Shown here piece by piece: positions 1 to 12,417 of a stretch of DNA of 64,000 nucleotides. A program made the position numbers and the translations under genes. The first letter of the stretch is position 1. Each line of letters begins with the position of its first letter. Under the pieces are notes generated by a model. That model searched no databases. It was given only the letters and a program-made list of their open reading frames with translations, and was not told the origin of the DNA. The stretch is from Solea solea (taxonomy: Eukaryota; Chordata; Actinopteri; Pleuronectiformes; Soleidae): positions 8,059,001 through 8,123,000 of the forward strand of contig NC_081150.1 of assembly GCF_958295425.1 (NCBI RefSeq), read 5' to 3'.

Positions 1-1538
1 CAACACTGTGTTTGTTCATGGTGAAATCCTCCATTCCACATTTGCTTTGGAAGGTCGAGATTTTGACGTCCTTTCGATCAATATTCAATTTAAAAATGGC
101 GATTGTGACACCTGTAGTCATAATTGGTCTCATCTAATGGTGAGACTCCTCCGCTCACTCCTCCCTTTCCCAAACATAACATGGCCTCCTCATTGCAGAA
201 ATGATTTAAACACTCTATCACAACTCTCTCCAATCGCTCTCCGCTCTTTCCCCCTTCTTCATTGGTTTATGATTCACGCTCTTCCTCATTTACAATCACA
301 CGCCCGTTCAGGCTGCTGTAGAGACGGGTCAGTGCAAGATGGCTGCCTTCAGGAAGCAAGGCCCTTGCCTGAAATACACATTTTAAAGTGATTACACTGA
401 CGCAAGCATTCGTATTGTTATTCAATTATTTCTGATGACCTATGCCCCCTAAATGTTACACACTGGACTTTTAAATACTATATCTTATGTGTTTAACCCA
501 GTGTGTGGAGACAATGAAAGAAGTCAGCTGTCAAGTGTGTCTGCACATACAAGGAAGGTGACTCCTCTTTTTGTACTTTCACATCAAAAAAAAACAACGA
601 CAAAAATCAACAAACTCTGCTGGAAAGTTTCACCAGTTTACATCTGGATTGGCCTCAAAGTTTATGATGCGGTTTCTCAGTTAAATAAAGCGTGCACTGA
701 TTTCACTTTGGAATAAACTCGGGATTTATCATCGCGGACACTTTTCCATTAGTAAAATATAATTTATTTATGTCTGTATAGGCCCTATATGACTTTATCA
801 TTTAGACATTATATTATGATCGATAATTTTCAATTACCTTCTTTTTAAACTGTTTGTCAAGCGCATTCTCTCACCGCCACTGCTCTCGGCGGCCCATTCT
901 CCTCACATATGAAGTCGATTTCTCGACAGACAAGTGGATTGAAGTTGATTTTATTGTTAAGAGTAAAAGAAAAAGATTTCCTCTGTCCTGCAAAATAAGC
1001 TGTCCACAGTTAGGTGTGATTTTTTATTTTTATTTTATCCGGTTGGGTGGGAACAGAATGTATTCGTATAGTAATAAAACGGCATTTGCATAATGGGAAA
1101 CAAAACACGGAGGAGTCGGCACGTGCGGAATCATTTGGTCCCATGTAATGTCACAGCTCATTTTCGTGGACTTTGTTGTGGACCATTTGTTTCTCATTAG
1201 CTCAGAAATATGCAGATTCCTACATTTTGGCATGTAAACAACAAAAAGACATTAAAAAAGAGCCACGGTTGGAAGTGCACTTCATTTCAGACGTGAAATA
1301 GTTATAAATCAAACACACCTACGCCCTGAAGCCTTATGAAACTATTTCACGCTCCACACAACATTCCTCACACGGAGCAGCGACGCCGTCAGCAAGAGAG
1401 AGAAAACTATGCATCTGCGTACAGTTCAAATGGAACTATTCTCAAGCCTGGTCCACACGCAGCACTGGCGACAACACTGAGGCTCGCTGGCTGCCTCAAC
1501 CACACATTCATCTACAGCTGATCTTTTCAGACAATAAC

Positions 1539-1561
1539 GGCAGCAGCAGCAGCAGCAGCAG
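1539..1561 (+). repeat. (CAG)n trinucleotide run
   Basis: About seven CAG units. They give a cysteine run in a minus-strand frame, which is not a gene. Confidence 0.85.
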
Positions 1562-3180
1562 AGATAAAGATTTATTTTCCACAGTAATAAGAAGTCACAG
1601 ATTGAGGTCACAGTTTCTACATGAGCAATTAAGCTGCGTCCTTCACACATCATCCTGTTTGAGGGATGATCCAGTGTCAGGGTGGAAGAAAATGGAAAAA
1701 AAAAAATCAAGGCTAAGAGTATTCTTAGTGTCAAAGAAAAATGAATTAAATGTTTTAAATTGAATGTTTTTAATCTGAGACAGCGGAACCGAGCGAGCGA
1801 TGGGGACAACGAACCAAAGTGAGCGATACAGGCATTTGAATCAGCCCACACGTCATCGCCTTTACAGATAATAGTCTGAGGAAAGAAAAACGACTGCCAC
1901 CTTTATTTATATCCTGCTCTCACACTAACGTCCTATTTTTTTCACCGCGTAATCCTTTCTTGTAACCGTACATTTTATTGAATACTTTCCTGATGATGGA
2001 CTTTATACAACACTGTGTGTTTTAAGTAGCTTATGTATATTTGATGAACGTTGTGAATACACATGAGCACAATGGACCGCTCTTTAAAAAAAATCCGGAG
2101 TTTTGTTGTTTGAGTGTGAGCGAGCACCTCATTTGTGTTGAAGGTTTGTATTGAAATAGCTCGGTAAGAGCGTTGGGAGTGCATTAGTTTGAGGGAGTGA
2201 AAGGGTTTTCAATTCATTTTAATAACACACACCTTTGACAGCCATATTGAAGGATGAGGGGGATTAGCCTGTGGGGGGTTGAAATGTGTGGGGTCCCTGC
2301 TCACTAATGGAAAGGGGATTTATTTCCTCCCAAATAACAGAACTCTGTAAGACGAAACAACTTTATTAAGAGGCGAATGAGCAACTAAGACGTTAATAAT
2401 AATTTGTCCGTGCGCTCAGAGATGAACCCATTCTCTGTTATTATGGACCTGATAAACGCTGTGAGCACCAGCTCCCATCGGGATGATCATTATGTTTTTT
2501 TTCCTCTTCATAATGCGGCACCGGGGTGAAAAAAGGGCCTAACACATGAGCATAACGCAGCCAGCATTCTGCATAATGTCATTCTGTCGTCATGGCCTTA
2601 AGCAAGCACTATAGTGCAATCTCTGCAGAAGCAGCCCTGTTCTGCTCTGTGCCTCACTGACAATATCTGCACAGCCTTCTGGCTGTTTGGAGAGTGAAAA
2701 CACACATCATCCAGGGATCCGGGCTGCATGGTTGACGTAGGTTACCAGGGTGGAGAGGAAGAGGAGCTAGAGAGGTGAAGGGTGGTTGTCAGTCAGGCGT
2801 GACAGCGGAGTCAGCTGAAGGCAGACCTGCAGCGAGCGGCGGGCGTGCAAAGGAAGAACGCTTCGGCGCGAGTGTTAAGGTCATCGATCATAAACCTTTA
2901 CAATGCTTGATCTGGAGAGGGAATGAAAGCTGGCCAACGTGAAGCTGCCACATGCACGTTATTAGTGCGATCATACCGCAGAGTTATCGCCCATTTCCTC
3001 TGCGTGTCATCCATCAAATCACGGCCAATTCTCGAGTACCTGTGTGGAAATTCTAGGTCACAGAAACCACTGCACGCGGGAAAGACTGACGCGTGAACTT
3101 AATGAGAGGCTGCATTTGATTTAAAGTAAACAGAATTCTGTTTACCAATGAAAAAATGAGTGCGGCAGCGTGTTTGTTTA

Positions 3181-3204
3181 TGTGTGTGTGTGTGTGTGTG
3201 TGTG
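3181..3204 (+). repeat. (TG)12 microsatellite
   Basis: Twelve uninterrupted TG units followed by CATGCGCGCACGTGCA. Confidence 0.9.
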
Positions 3205-4665
3205 CATGCGCGCACGTGCATTATCATTCATTGCGCCATTTCTCCTGTACTAGAAAGCCCTAATGACTATGCATGCTGTCACTGCTCGCTGTGCTCAGAT
3301 ATGTCTTGTGGGGCGTAAATCCTGTCAACAAGAGGCAACAGGCTGACAGGTAACGAAGTTCTAATGGATGGTTTCACCACTCTGCCATGACAGCATAACC
3401 AAGAGGAGGGCTTGTGTAATTTATCAGCTGCTTTGCCCCCATCCGTTGTTTTACCCTCTGTTCTCCCCCCCACTCCATTCTCCCAACCCTGGACATTCAT
3501 CTCTGAACTTTGTTCCTTTTCTTCCTGACTCTGTGTCAAATCTACGCCTCATACCGTGACGCCTGTGTCTACTTTAAATCATATAAAGGATATGGGTGAG
3601 CATGAATTTGAATGTTTGTATGTTTGAATTGAATTACCCCCGCGTACAGATGGTCTCGCAGAGCCGCCCGTTAATTTATTTTCCTTTTATGTGCGTTGCA
3701 TGACCGCACGGAGCATGTCTGTGAATGTTTCTGCTTCAGATTTATAGACACGTCGGGGGAAACGATCCCTGCTCATAATTCGCACACGACAGGAAAATAA
3801 ATAAGGACAGACGCAGAGTTTTTATACTCTGTGTTTCAGAGGAGGCATTTGAATTTACAGACCTCATCAAGACTACTATCGTGTTGTTTTCCTTTTTAAA
3901 TAAAAAATGCAATTGTGCCTACATCAAATTTAACAATATTTGACTCTATTTGCTTTTGTTTTCATAAAACCCATCCAACAGAGTCTCTTAACAACGGTAA
4001 AGACAAAGTAAAGTTTGACTCCATCGGAGGAGACAGTGCTCTCGGATGCAGCATCTTGCTTGAATGTAACCCAAGAAAAAGAAAAGTGGAAAACAACACA
4101 AACACATCAGAGAGTATAAGACACAGGCCACACTGAGAGAAATTAATGTTGCCTTTCTGGAAGTTCTATAAAGTAAGCGGTCGAGGTTACAAAAGTTAAT
4201 TGCTTCACTCTGCAGCTATGAGGTTCAGCGAGAGGTCTGAGAGCTCCAAGTACTTTACAACCAAAGGGAATTCAGTTTTTGCTGCAGCAACATAACTAAC
4301 TTCACCTCAACTGTTAGACAGTAAACGGCATTGTTGGATTAAGGGATTTTAAGTTGCGAGTTACTTCATTGAGAGTCCGCCACTAAACGCTTCATTTAAC
4401 ATACTGTATTAATCCCGCCGATTTACTACCACTGATTATGCAGGGAGCGGGAAACAGGGAGAGTTTTTAATTTACTGCTTGCTTTCCTGTGGACTCTGTA
4501 ATAAATGCACATCTTGATATTTATGAAGCTTCGAAGTGTAGGAAAGAGACCAGAGCATTGCTGTGCGCTATCATGACTAATAGCGGTGTGTATTACGGAT
4601 AATAGATTAGATTATTTTATCTCATGTTAGGATTTTGAGAGAATAGAGCCCTTACTAATTGTTTC

Positions 4666-5005
4666 TGGAGCTGAATCGATTATTAATTGATTACTAAATT
4701 AATCGTAAACTATTTGGATAATCGATTAGTCGGTTTAAAGCCTTTTTCGTTATTAAAACAAGATTTCTGATTGTTTCAGCTTCTTAAATGTGAATATTTT
4801 TGCTCCATGTAACAAAGAATTCATTAAAAAGTGAATCACTTTGGTTTGTGGACAAAACAAGACATCTGAGAATGTCACCGTATCCTGGTTTGACAAACAC
4901 TGATGGATATTTTTGACATTTTATGGACCAAACGATTACTCGATTCATTGAGAAAATAATCGACAGGTTCATCCATAATGAAAATAATCGTTAGTCGCGG
5001 CTGTA
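4666..5005 (+). mobile_element. hAT-type non-autonomous element, copy 1
   Basis: The element is flanked by a perfect 8-bp duplication, ATTGTTTC, at 4658-4665 and 5006-5013, which is the hAT signature. Its ends are related inverted repeats (TGGAGCTGAATCGATTA and, reversed, TACAGCCGCGACTAACGAT). The interior shares long stretches with the elements at 11914-12276 and 57852-58220, for example GTTTGTGGACAAAACAAGAC and TTTATGGACCAAACGATTA. It encodes nothing. Confidence 0.85.
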
Positions 5006-8000
5006 ATTGTTTCCCCACCCTCCAACTTTGAAATCAAAGGCATCAAATGAGAAACTGGACTCATTTCTGTTAATAATTGATAAATGCAACCACATGATGA
5101 TGGAATCTTTCCTATAGCACCAGCTTTTAGAGGAGTCCACCACTAATGCCGTTGTCTTTTACTACGACAAAGGCTTTCGATCATAAACTTAACTGTGCAT
5201 GATATTATCTGATGATCTCATGTGCCTGCACCAGTGTCCTGTGTCCATGAGACGAGAGGGAAAAGAGAGGGAGCAGGAGAAAGTCGTTAGGATCTGTGCA
5301 CTTCAAACGGTCCCCTGTCATTTAATTACGTCTTCCACAAAAGGCAGCCCACATCCGCTTTGTCGTCTGTTCAGAGTCATCTGCAGGTCGTCTGGTCTGT
5401 CACGAAGCGTGAGTCACATGCTCGGCATCCTAATGCGGGATCAGTGCAACATACACTCCGTCTGCATCCATGCTCAGTCATATTAAGTTATGCCGGGGCA
5501 GGAAACTGTGGCCCCCAGATGTAACTATGGCGTAATCTTAAGGGTCTGTAATTTATCAGGCGGTGTGACAGAGTGCTACCAAAGGGCCCGGAAAAAGGGG
5601 GCAAATCTTTACCATGCTGATAATACGACCCTGTGATTTACACAGTGTCTGGGCTCAGCAGCTCGCTAAGGTCCACCACACTCAGGAAGCTCAGAGGGAC
5701 ACTCAGCAGCAGAGCGTGTGATCACAATGATAAAAGCCTTGTCAGGATTCCGATACCTCTCAGACGTGCATCACAGTGAACCACCCGCTGTGCATTAATG
5801 AACAAAATATTTGTTGTTTTCCTTCCATTGCCCCATGGCCTCTTGTTGACAGGTGTATAATTTAGGATTTTAGGCCACACGACAGAGAGAAAACACTCCG
5901 AGTTCTCACATTGTGCTCTGTAAACAGGTTGGTGTGTTGTGGTTCAAAGACGGAATCTGACAAATAAGAAATTCTCCGCCTGTGAAGCCTCTTGCATAAT
6001 AACAGTGTGTGTCCCTGTGGCCTAAAGTATAAGGTGCCAACCATGACCTACAAAATCAAATCAATTCAAAATGAGCAAACAACAACAAGGTACTTATGAC
6101 CACTTGACCCAAACACTGCAAATGACCAGTGACCAGAACAAACAATTAAAATACAAAGTCACAGCCAGAGAGACGGCGTGTGTGTGTGTCTGGACCTGCC
6201 TACAAATAGAGCGGCACAACATCCCCAAGGTACTGCACCAATTACACATCCCAAAACTCTCTCCCTCCCGCTGTTGTCGTCGGCGTCGTCGTTGAACAGA
6301 AATCCATCTAAATCCAACAAAACTGGCGAACAGACTTGCAGCATGCAATCATCCCCAGAGGACTTGTATTATTAAAAACCCATTGCGTTACAGAGGCATC
6401 TTTCTCATTTACTTGTTAATACTCAGAGCTGCCATTCAGGCCAACATTAAAGCAGTGGATTTTTTTGGCAGAGAGAGACAATACTGTGCAACTAATTCAT
6501 CAAGCAAGAATAAGAAGACGCTTTTATTTGTTTAATTGACATGGCTCACATATTTTATTTCAAGTATTCCAGTCTTTAATGGCACAAAAGTATAAAAAGC
6601 ATTAAAAAATATTTTTTTATATATATATTTCTTTTAATCTTAAGATATAGATTACTGATGATTACAGAATCCAAAGGTTTAGTTTTTTTATGTACAGCTG
6701 ACCCCCCAGTCCACATCCAGATCCAGACGCCATCCTATCTGGACTGGATCACTGAGGATTTGTCAATTTAAACAATCTACAATCGAACCAATTTAATCAA
6801 TATGCCGCAAACCCTGCGCTTCCGTTTTTCTTTCAAAGTAAAAGCACTTTACCGTTCCAGTTGCCCGAATCCAAACACTTCACGACTCTCATTGTGAGAA
6901 GTATTTGCATGACTGACGCTCGGCTCCACACTGAACAGTCCTGCTATTCTCTTTTACTTGGCGAGTAAAACAAAAGCAGCCGTTTGTTGTGTGGACTACA
7001 GAGTGAGACACGCTGAGGAGGGAACTTCACACGGCGTGAACTGAGGAGAGAATGTAGACGGCACAGATTTAATCAAAACAAGAGCAGAGAGGTTTTTAGT
7101 AAACAAAATAAAAAATGGTGAACTTCATTTAGTGCAGTTCATTTACATTTTTATTGAAGTGACTAATGTGGTTTTTATTTGTCTGTGAAGATTCTCAGTC
7201 ATCCAGACCATAGTTATCTGCAGTGGTCGCCTCCGGCAGGAAACACAACGACTGCCAGGTTTTCAACCATTTTCTCTGGTGGCAACAACATCCTGGCGGC
7301 TGCTCTCCTGTGTGACTTTGGAGCCTGCACCTCGGGGGTGGAATATGGAATTCTACCTGGCATAATATTGTGACTAGAATTTGATTTGACATAAGGAAGG
7401 ATGCACGGATGAGAACTTAAAGATATGAGCAGTTTTCGTCCATAAAATGTTGACCGGGTGAGTGTTTCCCAAACATTAGAATGACCACGTTCTCAAATGC
7501 TTAATTTTGTCCATAAAAAACACAAAATATTCAGTTTACGCTTGGAGACAAAAAGAAACCAGAACATATTCACATTTAAGAAGCAGGAAAATTACAGCCC
7601 TTAGAATAAAAATAGAACGATGAAACTCTAGCCTTTATTTTTTAACTGCAAATTTGTTTTGAAAATGATTAATTGTTCTAATGCGATGTCTTTGAAATTA
7701 AAACTCCCCGAAAGTCAAACGGAAGGAAAGAAAAAAGGATGCATTTCTTCAAAAATCCCTTTTAAGATTTGTATCTTTTGCTGAGCATAATGCAAACTGA
7801 ATATTAAGTAGAACATCGTCAGGCGAACAGGGTGACATTTTAATCAGTTATTCTTGAGAATGGCTTCTCTTTAATTATCTTTCATTATTCTCAATTATCT
7901 GGGCTCCACAGGGATGAGTCTTGCTTTCTCTTCTGCTGCCGTTGGACCGAGCCATTTTCACTCTCCAAGTGGCTATTACTGTGAGTAAGGGAAGCAAGGG

Positions 8001-8688
8001 GAAGTGAGGAAGGGCATCGGAAAAGATTATTGAAAAGCTCTGAATTACACTGATTAGCTGTGCTTTTCCCCACTCCATCCCAGCAAGAAGAAGAAGGAAA
8101 AAAAATCCTGCCTTCTCTCATGAGTCATGTTGCCATGTCGTCATTTTGAGCCGCACAGCACCACGAGACATTAGAATGATGTGCCATTCACGAGACACTG
8201 CGAGACATTTGGAAGGATTTTTAATTGTGGCAACAGCATTAACACTGAGGTGACTTTTAACCCCCTCTGAAAGTCATCTTTCATACTAACATCACGCCCG
8301 GCTTTAAACGAATATCCTTGGTGCTTTATATTTGTGTTTGACGCCTTTCATGTTCTCACACAAAGTGACGAATTATGTTTTTAGAGGTAATTCGGGGTTT
8401 ATTATTGCACCAACACATGAAAAGGCAGACACAGAGAGACATTTAATAATTCTGTTTTTAAGCCGGTTCCTGTTTGAAATGGGAAAAAAAACCCAAAATC
8501 CCTTAGCGAAATGGAAATGTAGAATTGTCATTTTATTAGGAATTCTCACTAGTCTCACTCATTACTCAAACGTTACATCTTTCTGGATATACATATATTC
8601 AGCTTAGGTCTTGGAGAATGCATGAAATGAGTGATCACTGTTCTTTTTTTTTTTTTTCTCTGTATCTTTAAATTGCAATTTGCATCTC

Positions 8689-8720
8689 ATATGTGAGATT
8701 ATTTGCATAATCTCACATAT
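8689..8720. repeat. Perfect 14-bp hairpin with 4-base loop
   Basis: ATATGTGAGATTAT (8689-8702), loop TTGC, ATAATCTCACATAT (8707-8720). Confidence 0.85.
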
Positions 8721-8908
8721 TCTGTCGCTGCACCACACTGTAGATGCCGAACACTATTCTTGTCAAGTTTCCTCTCATTGAACAGTGGCGTTACCAAGTT
8801 TGTATCACTGGCCTGAATCCATGTGCTAATGATCACATTATAATTATTTCATTCTTCTTCACTTGTCCTTACAGGGACAACAAACTTTTAACAATGTAGC
8901 AAACACTG

Positions 8909-8939
8909 TGAATGAATGAATGAATGAATGAATGAATGA
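8909..8939 (+). repeat. (GAAT)n microsatellite
   Basis: Seven GAAT units in tandem. Confidence 0.9.
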
Positions 8940-9502
8940 TGCATTTGTCATTATTCACTTATTTTCATTGAGAGCTATAGAAAGCAGAGTTCCGAATGAT
9001 CCAAGCTAGTTTTTTTTCATTTGCTGCTCAATTAGGGCTGGGATATCTCTGACAGATTTATATATATATATGAAGAAGAATATATGATGCGGGCTCATAC
9101 CGAGTGCCGGCTCTTAAAGGACACAATATGTGTGCGCTGAACCAAAGCATGACTACATTTTAGATTTAATGGAGGCATGAGCGCTCATGTGCCCTCCGAT
9201 TTAGTGAGAACGGACAACCCCTTCAATCAAACCTGGACTCAAACACAGCAGATGGGAGAGAATGGGCGATTAAAAGTGCATTTATCTTAAAGCCAATTTC
9301 TCTATTGTTTTATGGCGTGCTAAAAGGAAAATATCCCAACAAAAAGCAGAGAAGAGGCCATATTTATATAAAAAAAATAATAATCTGCACACAAGCACAG
9401 CTACCACGGGTATGATATGGGATGATAAATGCTAATTTAATGCACTGGAAAAAGTGGAACAGATGGCAGACAAATAGAAATGATCTATCCCTGGTGCTAT
9501 TT

Positions 9503-9525
9503 ACATATGTATGTATATATATGTA

Positions 9526-9571
<46 letters not shown>
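9503..9571 (+). repeat. TA/TATG microsatellite
   Basis: Mixed ATGTAT units followed by about 16 pure TA units. Confidence 0.9.
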
Positions 9572-9573
<2 letters not shown>

Positions 9574-10930
9574 AACACATGGAAATTTTGAACAGACTGA
9601 ATCACTGCCAGATCAGAGGTGTCCAGCACCTAGAAGAGTAGATGTTGATAAACTGTATGTTTGGGTCTCTTAGAAATCCGGAACTATAGCTACCCGTGCA
9701 ATGATTTATGGTATAAACTGGGACTGTCACTTCTTATCTGACGTGTGGAGATCAAAATCCCATTTGAAGTGAATGTATACAGCATAGAAGCACACCAGAC
9801 TATCTGAAGGAATTACCACATGGTCCAGCACTGTAAGCACACCTTGGCTTTTTTTTAGTGAGGATGAATCAAACTGTGGTGTGTTTACCTCCTTTGTATA
9901 CTTATTTTTTTGTTTTTCGGGTTGGTGTGAATGTAGTCCGAGACCTCTGGTGATGAAGCTCATTTCCTGATCAATAAACATCAATAAACATTTCACTGCA
10001 AACAGATCTCGAGGAAATGTATCATCACTTCGGTCGAACTGGGACTGAAATATTTTAAAGACAGACGTGAACTTGTCTTCCGCATACTGTTGAGGATGAA
10101 AGGCAGCAATGGGATCCGGATAAAATTCAGAAAAAAAAAAAAATCACCTCCTGCTGGTTCATTAACCCCAGTTAATGCTCAATCTGAGGCTACCACCATA
10201 AATAATTTCCAGAATGAACAGACCTCAGGCCTGTGTTGCACTCTTACTGTATTCTTCCAACATTGTCAGGCGAGCGCACGCCTAGAATATAAACGATGTA
10301 CCTGCATGTTTAGCCTCTCAGGTTGTCATAAAGAGGAGCTACAGAGCGCCATCAGTCCTCTGACACTGCCCATTCAGCAGAAAAGTGGAGGAAAAAAACT
10401 ACAGCATGACATGAAAAATGTCCACACGAGCATCTTAAGGTCATTTGTAATAGGTTTTCTGTCATAACTTACACACAATACAGAACGATGGCTGCATTTC
10501 CACTACTTCATCTCCTCGTTTCAACCCACAAACCCCCGGATCTGCCGCTCCCTCCTCTCCGTGATCACCTTTCATTGTGTTTCAGGATAGCAGAGCATGA
10601 AATTTGTTTTGTTGTCATTGACATTTTTCTCATTTTCTCATCAAACAAAACAATGACTCAAATTTAAAGCAGTGTCCATGACTCATAAACGCTGCCTGTT
10701 TACCGGAGGAAAATTGGGCACTGCAGAGCTGACAACATTGATCAAATCTTTCATGCTTGTGAAATCTAGCAGCAGCACGAGTATAAGTACACGTTTTCAT
10801 ATCTATCTATCCATTGTGTTTCCACTAGCGCAACTCGACTTGCCTCGGCACGGCATGGCACGGTTATTTTGTTTATCCATTAGCGATAGTACCTGGTACT
10901 TTTTTTTAGTACCTGCTCGGGCGAGGTTCT

Positions 10931-11620
10931 AATGCTGTATTTCCACTGGCTCTACTCGCCTCGGCACGGCACAGCATGGCACGGCACGGCACGGCACGAT
11001 TAGGTTGCATCTCCACTACAAAAAAAGTACCGACTTAACGTGGTCGGGGTCATCACTGCACGGTTGCGTGAAACTGTGTTGCCTTCGTTTTATACACGAC
11101 ACACACACAGACTCCTGGTAGTTGTATGAGATTAACTCACATTTTTAGGATTATTAAATAGTTTTAACTGATCTACAGTTCGGCACTGTTAAACTTGATT
11201 TTTGTCCACACGTCTCCGGAGCACAGACTCCTATTCCACAGACTACAGCGCCAGCGGTCTGCGATGTCGCTCACGATCAACGGCGCTGTCCCTAAACACG
11301 CCAGACTCCTCTGTTAAATATAGAGATTTCCCTGGTAGTTGTTGGAGATAAACCCACGTTTTTAGGCTTGTTAAGTAGTTTAACCGATCTACAGTTCGGC
11401 GCTGTTTGGCTTGATTTGTGTGTCGGACGGCACTCTGGCCAGTCAGTGGCCAGCAGTCTGACCAATCATCGCATAGTACCTACTCAGCACGCCTTTGGAA
11501 CCTTGCAGGAGCAGGTACTAAAAATAGCACCTGGTACCAGGTACTATGCTAGTGGAAATGCTACTTAAACCGTGGCATGGCGTGGCGAGGCGAGTAGAGC
11601 CGGTGGAAATACGCCATTAG
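10931..11620 (+). mobile_element. Inner inverted-repeat element of the nested block
   Basis: The left end (TAATGCTGTATTTCCACTGG, then CTCTACTCGCCTCGGCACGG) and the right end, reversed (TAATGGCGTATTTCCACCGG, then CTCTACTCGCCTCGCCACGC), match over roughly 40 bp. Inside is a direct duplication of about 85 bp (ACTCCTGGTAGTTG...GATCTACAGTTCGGC near 11110-11190 and again near 11330-11405). A related copy lies at 36410-36790. Confidence 0.7.
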
Positions 11621-11913
11621 TGAGCCGATACTATACGTGCCGTGCACTGATTGGTCAGAATGCCATCACAGAAAGAGGCACAAGAATCAAGCTGAGCAAT
11701 GCTGAACTGTAGATCAGTTACAAAGAGGTTTTCTGCCCAACATTTAGCACGGAATTTAACAAAAGGCTGTAATCGCGATCCGCGAGCCACATCACAAATG
11801 TGTCAAATGCAGTCTGTGCAAGTACTGAACAAATCTTTTGTATTTACTGATTCTAATGATTCAGCACACTGAAAACAACTGCTTTACAAGTCACTAGTTT
11901 GTGTGTGTCGCGT

Positions 11914-12276
11914 ATAAAATGAAACAATTACTCGATTCATGGATTATTAATCGATTACTAAATGAATCACAACTATTTTGATATTCAGTTAATAGGTCTG
12001 AAGCTTTTTTCATTATTAAAACAAGATTCCTGATTGTTTTAGCTTCTTAAATGTCTTAAATTTCTCATGTCTTTGCTCCGTATTACAAAGAAATCATTAA
12101 AAACATCATTTGGTTTGTGGACAAAACAAGACATCATCGTTTCCAGGTTTGACAAACACTGATCACCATTTTTGAAATCCTCTGACGTTTTATGGACCAA
12201 ACGATTACTCGATTTAATTCGAGAAAATAATCGACAGATTAATCGATTATGGAGAGAATCGTTAGTTGCAGCCCTA
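11914..12276 (+). mobile_element. hAT-type non-autonomous element, copy 2
   Basis: Same family as 4666-5005 and 57852-58220. It shares the ATTAATCGATTACTAAAT start, the GTTTGTGGACAAAACAAGAC core and the right end ATCGTTAGTTGCAGCCCTA. The left end has decayed and I cannot find a matching 8-bp duplication. It sits within the outer element of the nested block. Confidence 0.75.
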
Positions 12277-12417
12277 AAAACGAAGTCACGGCAGTTTCAT
12301 GCAGCCGTGCTGTGATGACCCCGCCCACGTTGAGGAGGAGGTGCTATATTGTAATGGAAAACCAACCAAAACTACGTAGAGTCGAGCCAAGTGGTACAAG
12401 TTCTGATGGAAAGTTTT

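Larger units (their letters stand above)
1..4657. other. No gene seen; simple repeats and possibly conserved non-coding sequence
   Basis: Chance frames only (longest 141 codons at 1426-1851, minus strand, through the CAG run). The stretch at about 2430-2700 has little repeat character and several homeodomain- and bHLH-like motifs, so it may be a regulatory element, but this cannot be judged from one sequence. Confidence 0.5.
5014..10807. other. No gene seen
   Basis: AT-rich sequence with the 8689 hairpin, the GAAT run, a TA microsatellite and a short phrase common in fish repeats at about 7180-7205 (CTGTGAAGATTCTCAGTCAT). No frame has a recognisable protein or a convincing exon context. Confidence 0.5.
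10808..12417 (+). mobile_element. Nested block: a GC-rich inverted-repeat element interrupted by a relative of itself and by a hAT element
   Basis: The outer element begins near 10808 (TTTCCACTAGCGCAACTCGA) and appears to end near 12417 (AGTCGAGCCAAGTGG...TGATGGAAAG). It is split by an inner member of the same family (about 10931-11620) and by hAT copy 2 (11914-12276). Outer-type sequence resumes after the inner copy (GAGCCGATACTATACGTG, then a reversed match to the internal GATCTACAGTTCGGC phrase). The family resembles palindromic elements common in fish; I cannot name it with certainty. No transposase frame is visible. Confidence 0.6.

Noticed and set aside
1426..1851. 141-codon minus-strand frame with a cysteine run
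   Set aside because: The run comes from a (CAG)n repeat and the rest looks random.
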